DNA of 12,133 nucleotides from assembly GCA_031254155.1 (NCBI GenBank), contig JAIRVA010000281.1, positions 1-12,133 on the forward strand, given 5' to 3'. Source of the stretch: Propionibacteriaceae bacterium. GTDB lineage: Bacteria; Actinomycetota; Actinomycetes; Propionibacteriales; Propionibacteriaceae. Position numbers and translations under genes: made by a program. The notes under the pieces are model-generated. The model had not been told where the DNA came from and ran no database searches. It was given only the letters and a program-made list of their open reading frames with translations. How positions within the stretch are numbered: position 1 is the first letter of the stretch; each line of letters opens with the position of its first letter. Of this stretch, positions 1 to 5,321 are shown in pieces.

Positions 1-248
1 AGACTGGCGAGTCGACCATAGTCGTCCCCTTCACAAGCCAGGATAACGCGAGCACCCACTATCGGATCGCCGTGCGGCCGACTACCGCCAACGGCCTGGA
101 CCGGCTGTGTTGGCTTCAGGTCGACAAGCTGGGGGCGATTCGGACCTCGTGGCTCGCCCGGACCATCGGGCGGCTCGATGCCGAGTCACTGTCCCGGTGC
201 CGCCTTCTTGCCGCGGAGTTAATGTCCCCGGCAAGGGCAGATGAATAG
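1..248 (+). CDS. MazF/PemK-family type II toxin (3' end, 5' truncated by window)
   Basis: Reading from base 3 gives 81 codons ending at TAG (246-248). The start lies outside the window. The visible part contains VVVPFTSQ, then YRIAVRP, NGLDRLCWLQVDKLGAI and a tail IGRLDAESL. This order matches the second half of MazF/PemK endoribonucleases: a P-T/S loop, a central strand, the NGL...VDK/Q segment and the closing G-x-L helix. Family members cleave mRNA at short specific sequences and are neutralised by a small antitoxin normally encoded just upstream, which cannot be seen here. GC content matches the oxidoreductase operon. The catalytic Arg of the N-terminal strand is outside the window, so activity cannot be judged. 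The family call is fairly secure; the exact subfamily is open. Confidence 0.75.
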   Translation, partial: TGESTIVVPFTSQDNASTHYRIAVRPTTANGLDRLCWLQVDKLGAIRTSWLARTIGRLDAESLSRCRLLAAELMSPARADE

Positions 249-345
249 GCGTCCCACTCGCCTCGCAGGTGCCTGGCCACCTCGAAGAGTCTAGGGAACC
301 ACTGATTTTCCATGTGCCGCCATCCGAACGTCAGGACGGGCGATC

Positions 346-403
346 TACGCCTCCCACATGTTGCGATGGACGTCCAGTCCATGTACAACATGTGGTAGGC
401 GTA
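346..403. repeat. Long imperfect inverted repeat / hairpin downstream of the MazF-like gene
   Basis: Arms 346-363 and 386-403 pair at 17 of 18 positions; the only mismatch is C353/T396. A second perfect 6-bp stem (ATGGAC 366-371 with GTCCAT 377-382) closes on a 5-nt loop at 372-376. The two stems are separated by a small internal loop (CG on one side, GTA on the other). The result is a 24-bp hairpin of 58 nt about 100 bp after the toxin stop. No T-tract follows, so it is not a classical intrinsic terminator. A REP-like element, a mobile-element relic, a structured small RNA or a protein-binding dyad are all possible. Confidence 0.7.
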
Positions 404-725
404 TCTCACCCTCGCTTCGCTCGCCCGCCTGACGCCCGGCTGACGACACAGCATAAATCAGCACTTCCCTAGGTTAGTGATCGTTGTTACCTGCGTGAAA
501 GTCCCGTTTTTGATGATGGCTCTTCGGGGTCGTGTGTGGGTGGGTTTCTGTGTGGGGCTGGTGACCCGCGTGGGATGTGCGGGCTGGTGGGTTCAGTGCT
601 GTTGCGTGGCCGGGGTACGGGGGCCAGTGGCACGGCGGGGTGTGGGTTGGGGCCGGTCACGGGCGCTGCTCCACAATTGTCGCCCCGGTGGTGGGGTCTG
701 GGTGGTGCCGGTCCCGTGGATGGGT

Positions 726-787
726 GACATGGTTTCGCACCCGTGCGCTGTTTCGGCGGGGCCCGGTGGCAGGTGTGAAGCCATGTC
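726..787. repeat. 62-bp imperfect palindrome, copy 1 of a REP-like pair
   Basis: Bases 726-741 pair with 772-787 without a break if two G-U pairs (T733/G780 and G737/T776, top strand) are allowed. The left arm begins GACATGGTTTCGCACC. The same left arm, the same total length and the same trailing GTCGGGG occur in copy 2 at 809-870. The loop sequences differ. The shape resembles bacterial extragenic palindromic repeats, but I cannot see whether the genome holds more copies. Confidence 0.65.
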
Positions 788-808
788 GGGGAAATCGGCG
801 GGGCGGGC

Positions 809-870
809 GACATGGTTTCGCACGCGTACCCGTCACTCGCCGTAACAGACCACGGGTGCGAAGGTATGTC
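809..870. repeat. 62-bp imperfect palindrome, copy 2 of a REP-like pair
   Basis: Bases 809-827 fold against 852-870. Positions 809-813 and 817-823 form Watson-Crick pairs, with G-U at 814/865 and 816/863, mismatches at 815/864 and 824/855, and three more pairs at 825-827. The first 15 bases equal those of copy 1. The two copies are in the same orientation, 83 bp start to start with 21 bp between them. The inner sequences have diverged while pairing of the arms is retained. Confidence 0.6.
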
Positions 871-903
871 GGGGCCCGACTCGGTGGGCCCTCCGGGACA
901 GTG

Positions 904-935
904 TCACCGTGGACCCGGATCACCGTGGGCCTGGA
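904..935. repeat. Tandem 16-bp direct duplication
   Basis: TCACCGTGGACCCGGA (904-919) is followed directly by TCACCGTGGGCCTGGA (920-935), which matches at 14 of 16 positions. Only two copies are present, with no spacer. It may be a slipped-strand duplication or a pair of protein-binding sites. Nothing else in the sequence indicates a role. Confidence 0.5.
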
Positions 936-1082
936 CGGCGGCCGGCTCCGACCAGTCCCGGCCGTACCCCCATCCCCGCGAAAGCATGAAAACGCGCCTC
1001 CGTTGGGGCCCTTCGGGGGGCTTACCCTCCCCAGACGCTAACCACCCACACAACCCCACGCAACCCGACGGACCCGCTCATC

Positions 1083-1114
1083 TAACCATGGTATATACTG
1101 TGGTTATGACCACA
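1083..1114. promoter_or_regulatory. Promoter and palindromic operator of the DinJ/YafQ-type operon
   Basis: TATACT at 1094-1099 is a good -10 box placed 7 bases before the ATG at 1106, so transcription should start at or next to the A of the start codon. A 24-bp dyad (1083-1106) matches its own reverse complement at 20 of 24 positions: outer arms TAACCA/TGGTTA around a central GTATATAC. A second perfect dyad, TGTGGT-TATG-ACCACA (1099-1114), overlaps it, so ACCA/TGGT half-sites recur. Ribbon-helix-helix antitoxins of this family repress their own operons by binding such dyads. Here the site would cover both the -10 box and the start codon. No convincing -35 box is seen. Confidence 0.75.
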
Positions 1115-1405
1115 ACGGTGATGAACGTCAAGGTGGACGCCGACCTCAAGAACCAGGCGCAAACACTGGCTAAGCAGCTGGGGTTGCCGCTGAGCGCGGT
1201 GGTGTCTGGCTTTCTTCGCTCCTTCGTGGCGGCGGGGGAGATTACTTTCCGAGTGGATCCGCCGCTGCGCCCAGAGGTCGAGGCCGAGTTGCTCGCGCTG
1301 CACCGCCAGGCCCAAGCTGGCCAGTGGGATGAGTTCTCACCGGCCTTCGAGCGGGTCGACGATGCGATGGCGTGGCTGAAGGACGCTGTGGAGACTGCGG
1401 AATGA
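1106..1405 (+). CDS. RelB/DinJ-family antitoxin (ribbon-helix-helix)
   Basis: The product has 99 residues. The N-terminal half, VMNVKVDADLKNQAQTLAK and then LGLPLSAVVSGFLRSFV, has the beta-alpha-alpha pattern of RelB/DinJ antitoxins: a DNA-contacting strand, the D-x-x-L-K-x-x-A helix, the G-L-x-x-S turn and a second helix. A short I-x-F-x-V segment follows, as in DinJ. The acidic C-terminal half (about 60-99) would wrap the partner toxin and is longer than in E. coli DinJ. I chose ATG 1106 because the -10 box lies exactly where a leaderless transcript would begin there. The upstream in-frame ATG at 1088 lies before the expected transcription start. The next ATG, 1121, is a possible alternative. 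The stop overlaps the toxin start as ATGA. The protein should neutralise the toxin and autorepress the operon. Confidence 0.85.
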   Translation: MTTTVMNVKVDADLKNQAQTLAKQLGLPLSAVVSGFLRSFVAAGEITFRVDPPLRPEVEAELLALHRQAQAGQWDEFSPAFERVDDAMAWLKDAVETAE

Positions 1406-1662
1406 ACGTACGTTTCTCCAAGCGTTTCGTCAAGCAACTGGCCCGGTTACCGAAGAGTACGCAGCGGGCGGCGTACGTACGCATCGAATTGGCCCTAGTC
1501 AACCCCGATGATCCGATCTTGCGCCGCCACCGGTTGAGCGGATCGCTCCACCACCTTCTGAGCATCGACATCACCGGGGATGTCCGGGCACTGTACGAAC
1601 AGGTGGGTGACGAACTGGTTGTCTACCAACTGATCGGCACGCACGCGCAATTGTATGGTTAA
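1402..1662 (+). CDS. YafQ/RelE-family mRNA interferase toxin
   Basis: The product has 86 residues, the usual size for RelE-superfamily toxins. It begins MNVRFSKRFVKQLARLPK, the beta-strand plus basic helix of the family. It continues with HRLSGSLHHLLSIDITGDVR (core strands with basic residues) and ends in IGTHAQLYG, closely resembling the G-T-H-x-x-L/V-Y/F ending of YafQ and related toxins; the His there is a catalytic candidate. Such toxins cut mRNA on the ribosome. ATG 1402 overlaps the antitoxin TGA by four bases, and GGAG lies 8 bases upstream, so translation is coupled to the antitoxin. An earlier in-frame ATG at 1372 lies inside the antitoxin gene and is not preferred. The frame is intact and the system looks functional. 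RelE/ParE relatives are the main alternative label. Confidence 0.85.
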   Translation: MNVRFSKRFVKQLARLPKSTQRAAYVRIELALVNPDDPILRRHRLSGSLHHLLSIDITGDVRALYEQVGDELVVYQLIGTHAQLYG

Positions 1663-1684
1663 CCGGAAGTAGACGACATTGCCG

Positions 1685-2239
1685 CTATCGGGTCGCCGCC
1701 CGGCCGGTTACTCGTAACTGTATGAGCGGTTTCGACCTTTGGTACTGAACCCTCCGAGTAGTGGACCCGTCCCCAAAGAAGTCGGGCGTCGTCTCGTATA
1801 CGCTGCCATCGCTTCCCCGTGTGACCTTCCCCTCGAAAAGAAACATGTCCTCAGTGTGATACGTTACCTCGCTTGGTTTCTCAGCCGGTGTGGGAGGGAG
1901 CAGGCTCGGAGAGCTCCGAGCCGCCAAGTACGCGTGACCTTTTCGTGTACTCTCCGCCGCGCGGCAGGCTTCCTTCTGCCAAATGAAATGCTCTGGGGGG
2001 TCGTGGTACTTACCGCACGGCGAGAGAAGGACACCCGCAACCCAACCAACCGCCAGGCTGATGACTGCACCCCAATCGCCAGCGATGCCGAAAAACGAGC
2101 CCACCAGGCAGGCACCACCACCCCACACGCAAGCGCCACTCCATCCCTGACCGCCGGTACCCGTCGTATAAAAGGCAGCGCCAACGCCGATGGCAGCTAT
2201 TACGGCAAGGACTTGCCAAAGGGTGCTGTTCATGTTCAT
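1685..2239 (-). CDS. Small membrane protein of unknown function
   Basis: The 184-residue product belongs to no family I recognise. Three hydrophobic stretches lie in the first 75 residues (about 7-24, 33-52 and 55-73), rich in Gly, Ala and Val with short loops. A soluble tail of about 110 residues with several charged and Pro-rich stretches follows. There is no obvious signal peptidase site. Cysteines at the membrane edges (37, 44 and 75) are notable. ATG 2239 is followed by another in-frame ATG at 2233, and a weak AGG lies 8 bases before the first. The gene converges on the YafQ-like gene 22 bp away and is divergent from the XRE regulator, with whose site its promoter overlaps. Local GC is near 55 percent against about 70 percent in the oxidoreductase operon, which suggests recent acquisition. 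A role in immunity or stress is only a guess. Confidence 0.6.
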   Translation of the reverse strand: MNMNSTLWQVLAVIAAIGVGAAFYTTGTGGQGWSGACVWGGGACLVGSFFGIAGDWGAVISLAVGWVAGVLLSPCGKYHDPPEHFIWQKEACRAAESTRKGHAYLAARSSPSLLPPTPAEKPSEVTYHTEDMFLFEGKVTRGSDGSVYETTPDFFGDGSTTRRVQYQRSKPLIQLRVTGRAATR

Positions 2240-2262
2240 GCGGTGAGCCTGCTCTTTCCTGT

Positions 2263-2300
2263 AGTATGGCTAGCCACATTTTAGGATGGCTAGCCATACT
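2263..2300. promoter_or_regulatory. Perfect 14-bp inverted-repeat operator between divergent genes
   Basis: AGTATGGCTAGCCA (2263-2276) and its exact reverse complement (2287-2300) flank a 10-bp spacer. Each arm contains the self-complementary TGGCTAGCCA, and these two cores are exactly 20 bp apart, about two helical turns. Two regulator dimers could therefore bind on the same face of the DNA. The site covers the membrane gene's promoter and the annotated ATG (2286) of the XRE regulator, so that regulator is the natural candidate to bind here. Confidence 0.75.
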
Positions 2301-2307
2301 GTGTCCA
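2278..2307 (-). promoter_or_regulatory. Promoter of the small membrane protein gene
   Basis: On the minus strand, TGGACA (2307-2302) and TAAAAT (2283-2278) are separated by 18 bp, each differing from the sigma-70-type consensus at one position. Transcription would start near 2271, giving a leader of about 30 nt before ATG 2239. The -10 box lies inside the 10-bp spacer of the inverted repeat. One repeat arm fills the gap between -35 and -10 and the other sits on the transcription start, the geometry expected for repression. Confidence 0.6.
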
Positions 2308-2597
2308 GTGGCGGTTTGCGGTGGGATAGACAGGTGCCTGCTTCAGTCGGTGAAACTCCTGACTTCGAGTCGCTGCGTCTGCGACTGAGCAAGCTTCGGG
2401 CCGACCGCGGGTGGACGTATGACGAACTTGCTGATCGGTCGGGTGTCAGTCGCGCAACGCTCGTCACGATCGAAACAGGCAATCATCGCGCGCGACGACC
2501 AGACTCACCGTCCTCGCGGGGCAGCTTGGAATCATGGTGGCACATTGCCCGCGCCTTCGACCTACCGCTGTCACAGCTCCTTGATGCGCTCGGATAG
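2286..2597 (+). CDS. XRE-family helix-turn-helix transcriptional regulator
   Basis: The product has 103 residues. From about residue 28 it reads LRLRLSKLRADRGWTYDELA, then DRSGVSRATLVTIETGN, the classical Cro/CI fold with the helix-turn-helix at about 44-63. It ends in an alpha-helical IARAFDLPLSQLLDAL that matches the family's last helix. An insert of about 14 residues (HRARRPDSPSSRG) separates the recognition half from the last helices, slightly longer than usual. ATG 2286 lies in the palindromic operator and has only AGG directly before it. GTG 2334 (residue 17), preceded by GGTGGGA, would give an 87-residue protein that still holds the whole domain and may be the true start. The gene probably represses itself and the divergent membrane gene. 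It converges on the oxidoreductase operon, 18 bp from its end. Confidence 0.75.
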   Translation: MASHTVSSGGLRWDRQVPASVGETPDFESLRLRLSKLRADRGWTYDELADRSGVSRATLVTIETGNHRARRPDSPSSRGSLESWWHIARAFDLPLSQLLDALG

Positions 2598-2615
2598 GCG
2601 CTCTCGGCCGAGGTG

Positions 2616-5321
2616 TTAGTACCCCCGCCGCGCCCGGGCCTCGGCCTCCTGGGCTTTGAACAGGCCGAACCTGGGCAAGAACTTGTCCCAGTCGATGGCG
2701 TGGGCGTCCAACTCCGGTCCGTCGACGCAGGCGTGCTTGCGGACTAGTTTGCCGTCGACGTTGTACGGTACCATGCAGGCCCCGCACATCCCCGTGGCGT
2801 CAACCATGATGGAGTTCAGGCTGGCCTCGGTCTCCTGGGCGTACCCCCTGGTCAGGTCGGCGACCGACCGCATCATCAGCGGCGGGCCGATGGTCACCAC
2901 CTTCGCGATGGGCCGGCCGGCGTCGAGCATGTCCTTGAGCGGGATGGTCACGAAACCCTCGATGCCGTACGAGCCGTCGTTCGTCGTGTAGACAATGTCC
3001 AACTGGTCGCCGTACTCCGCCTTGATCCGACCGACGTAGTCAGCCTCGTCCGTCCAGAACATGAGTTCCTTCGAGCGGAAACCGGCGATCAGGGTCACGT
3101 GGTTGCCGATTCTCAGGTGCTCGCGCATGATCGGGTACACCGGTGGCAGGCCCAAGCCGCCCGCGGTGAACACCACGGTCTGCCCCGCGCCGACGGGTTC
3201 GACAGCCGATGGCCGCCCGAGCGGTCCGGCGATGCCCTTGAGCGCGTCGCCGACCTGCAGCTTGTTGATCTCGATTGACGTCACGCCCATGGCCTGGACG
3301 ACGAGCATGATCCAACCGGCCTCGGCGTCCCAGTTGGCGAGTGTCAGCGGGATGAGTTCCCCGCCGTCGCGCGGGTGGACGCGGACGAACTGCCCGGCCT
3401 GGGCGGCCGCCGCGATGGCCGGGGCGCGGACCTTGAACTCCACGATCCCCGGGCTGAGTTCCCGCCGCGCCAGAATGACCGGCAGGGTCGCGGCGCGCTC
3501 GGTGAAGGCCAGCGCTTTGGCCACGTCGCCGGTGATCTCGCCGGTCAGGCCCGACTCGATGATCTGCCGGGCCGCCGATTGCCCGTCGCCGGCGGCCATG
3601 ATGGCCGTCGATCCGCCGCGGGCCGCGTCGCCACCGGTGTACACACCGTCGAGCGAGGTTTCCTGGACGCCCTTGCGCAACACGATGGCACCCTTGCCTG
3701 TCACCGCCAGCCGGGGTTCGGATTCGCGGATGATCGGGTTAGCGGTGTTGCCGAGGGCCATGATGACGAGCTCGGCCGGTACGCGCTCGCGCCCGCCCGT
3801 CGACACCGGCCGCCGCCGCCCGGTGGCATCGGGTTCGCCGAGATCCATGACGTCGAGTACGGCGGTCGTCACGAAGTTCTTCTCGTCGCCCACGAACTCG
3901 ATGGGCGAGCGCAGGAGCTTGAGCTTGATGCCCTCCTCCTCCGCGTGTTCGAGTTCCTCCACGCGGGCGGGCATCTCGGCACGGGTCCGCCGATAGACGA
4001 TGGTCACGTCGCCGCCGAGCCGCCGCGCGGTGCGGGCCGCGTCCATGGCGGTGTTGCCACCACCGATGATCAGGACCTTCCGGCCCATGACGTACGGCAG
4101 CGGCGTGTCGTACCCACCTTCGTTCGCCTTCATCAGGTTGACCCTGGTCAGGAACTCGTTCGCGCTCATGACGTTGAGGAGGTGCTCGCCGGGTACGTTG
4201 AGGAACTGCGGCAGCCCGGCACCCGAGCCGACGAAGATGCGGGCGAAGCCGGCGTCCTGGAGGTCTTGCAGGGTGGCCGTCTTGCCGACGACGAAGTTGG
4301 TCACGAACCGGCCGCCGAGGGCGCGGATCTTCTCCACGACGTCATCGATCAGGGTGTTGGGCAGACGGAACTCGGGGATGCCGAAGCGCAGGACGCCGCC
4401 GAACTCGTGGAAGGCTTCGAAGACGGTGACCGGGAAGCCCGCGCGGGCCAGCAAGTACGCGTTGATCAGGCCCGACGGCCCCGAGCCGACGATGGCGACG
4501 GGGGGCCGGTCGGCGACGAGCCAGGGGTCCGGCGTACCCTCGAGCTCGGCCAGCGCGCGGCCTGGGTGGGCGGCCTTGTCCCACTCCGGCAGGAACCATT
4601 CCACCTGGCCGATGGACATGGGCAGCCGGTGCAGGCAGGCGGCCTGGCACTGCAACTCCTGCGGGCAGACCCGGCCGGTCACGTCGGGCAGCGGGTTGGA
4701 GGCTTCGAGCAGCGCGAGAGCCTCGTCGAACTTGCCCAGGCCGAGCTTCTCGAACATCTTCGGGATCGGGACCTGGACGGGGCAGCCGAAGCGGCGGGTG
4801 TCGTGGACGAGCTTGCCCAGTTCGCAGGGGGCGTCCGTACATTGCTTGTCGCGCAGCGCCTCCAGCCAGACGAACAACTCGACCTCACGCAGACTGTAGC
4901 CGAGCTTCATGTACCCCATGAAACCCGTATTGACAAGGTCAAAGTCGGTACTACGATCCGCGGGGGTGCGGATGTACGGGCCCATGCCCTGCTGGGCCGG
5001 CCACTGGTTCGAGAGGTTCTCGAACATGGGGTAGCGGTCGCGCAGGTGCGCGTCGACGGCGCGCAAGAAGATACGTTGCTTCGCGACGGGGAGGAACCAC
5101 AGGAAGCGCATCAGCGCCGCGGCTGGCGCCCCGTCGTCAAGCAGGATCTGCCACAGGTGCTGGACGAAGTCAGCCGTCAACTCGTTACCGGTGGCGAACT
5201 GGGCGGCGATCTCGACGAGGCTGTCCGCCAGGACGAGGTCGCGGAAGGAGCGCGGATCGGCTTCGAGCCGGCGGGCCAGGACCGCGAGTTCGTAATCCCT
5301 GGACGCGGTGGCGGCGGTCAC
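2616..5321 (-). CDS. NfnB-NfnA-like fusion: NAD(P)H/ferredoxin oxidoreductase
   Basis: The 901-residue product reads as follows. Residues 1-155 are an unrecognised helical domain. Residues 161-229 are an Fe-S domain like GltD/NfnB, with Cys161, 166, 180, 219, 225 and 229. Residues 273-600 are a flavoprotein core with an FAD-binding GSGPSG (279-284), a second nucleotide-binding GGGNTA (420-425), VYRRTRAEMP (442-451) and the closing FAD motif YTGGDAARGG (561-570). From about 612 a ferredoxin-NADP-reductase-like NfnA module follows, with IPLTLA (657-662), GPLG (699-702), GGLGLPPVYP (721-730) and a [2Fe-2S] site of Asp841, Cys846, Cys849 and Cys865. In Nfn, the two subunits couple reduced ferredoxin and NADH to NADP+ reduction by electron bifurcation. 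Here both are one chain, in B-A order. I chose GTG 5321 because it overlaps the upstream TGA (GTGA) and has GGAG 8 bases before it. A plain GltD-like reductase is the alternative. Confidence 0.85.
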   Translation of the reverse strand: MTAATASRDYELAVLARRLEADPRSFRDLVLADSLVEIAAQFATGNELTADFVQHLWQILLDDGAPAAALMRFLWFLPVAKQRIFLRAVDAHLRDRYPMFENLSNQWPAQQGMGPYIRTPADRSTDFDLVNTGFMGYMKLGYSLREVELFVWLEALRDKQCTDAPCELGKLVHDTRRFGCPVQVPIPKMFEKLGLGKFDEALALLEASNPLPDVTGRVCPQELQCQAACLHRLPMSIGQVEWFLPEWDKAAHPGRALAELEGTPDPWLVADRPPVAIVGSGPSGLINAYLLARAGFPVTVFEAFHEFGGVLRFGIPEFRLPNTLIDDVVEKIRALGGRFVTNFVVGKTATLQDLQDAGFARIFVGSGAGLPQFLNVPGEHLLNVMSANEFLTRVNLMKANEGGYDTPLPYVMGRKVLIIGGGNTAMDAARTARRLGGDVTIVYRRTRAEMPARVEELEHAEEEGIKLKLLRSPIEFVGDEKNFVTTAVLDVMDLGEPDATGRRRPVSTGGRERVPAELVIMALGNTANPIIRESEPRLAVTGKGAIVLRKGVQETSLDGVYTGGDAARGGSTAIMAAGDGQSAARQIIESGLTGEITGDVAKALAFTERAATLPVILARRELSPGIVEFKVRAPAIAAAAQAGQFVRVHPRDGGELIPLTLANWDAEAGWIMLVVQAMGVTSIEINKLQVGDALKGIAGPLGRPSAVEPVGAGQTVVFTAGGLGLPPVYPIMREHLRIGNHVTLIAGFRSKELMFWTDEADYVGRIKAEYGDQLDIVYTTNDGSYGIEGFVTIPLKDMLDAGRPIAKVVTIGPPLMMRSVADLTRGYAQETEASLNSIMVDATGMCGACMVPYNVDGKLVRKHACVDGPELDAHAIDWDKFLPRFGLFKAQEAEARARRGY

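Larger units (their letters stand above)
249..1082. other. Gene-poor, repeat-bearing intergenic region (834 bp)
   Basis: I see no convincing gene between the toxin stop and the next toxin-antitoxin operon. Open frames exist on both strands but are overlapping, Gly/Arg/Pro/Trp-rich and without a recognisable domain or a good ribosome binding site, as expected by chance in GC-rich DNA. From about 520 to 720 the top strand is very G-rich, with runs such as GGGG-TGT-GGG-TT-GGGG near 635-655. From about 1020 to 1082 it turns C/A-rich. The structured elements inside are listed separately. A decayed gene cannot be excluded. Confidence 0.6.

Noticed and set aside
116..454. Minus-strand 112-codon frame overlapping the MazF-like gene and the hairpin
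   Set aside because: It runs antisense to a recognisable toxin and through the 346-403 inverted repeat. Part of the product looks protein-like (ENQWFPRLFEVARHLRGEW), but I find no family or ribosome binding site. A decayed gene remains possible.
726..870. CRISPR array
   Set aside because: Only two units in the same direction, each an inverted repeat, with poor conservation inside the unit, a single 21-bp gap and no cas gene nearby.
477..1041. Several overlapping plus- and minus-strand frames of 60-155 codons
   Set aside because: All are Gly/Arg/Pro/Trp-rich, overlap each other and cross the palindromic repeats. Nothing marks one of them as coding.
1657..1664. GGTTAACC palindrome at the toxin stop codon
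   Set aside because: An 8-bp palindrome can arise by chance and nothing else supports a function.
1739..2284. Plus-strand 181-codon frame opposite the small membrane protein
   Set aside because: No domain and no ribosome binding site. The opposite strand has clear membrane segments and a good promoter.
2603..2612. CTCGGCCGAG palindrome between the convergent XRE gene and oxidoreductase operon as a terminator
   Set aside because: Perfect but only 10 bp with no loop and no T-tract; too weak to call.
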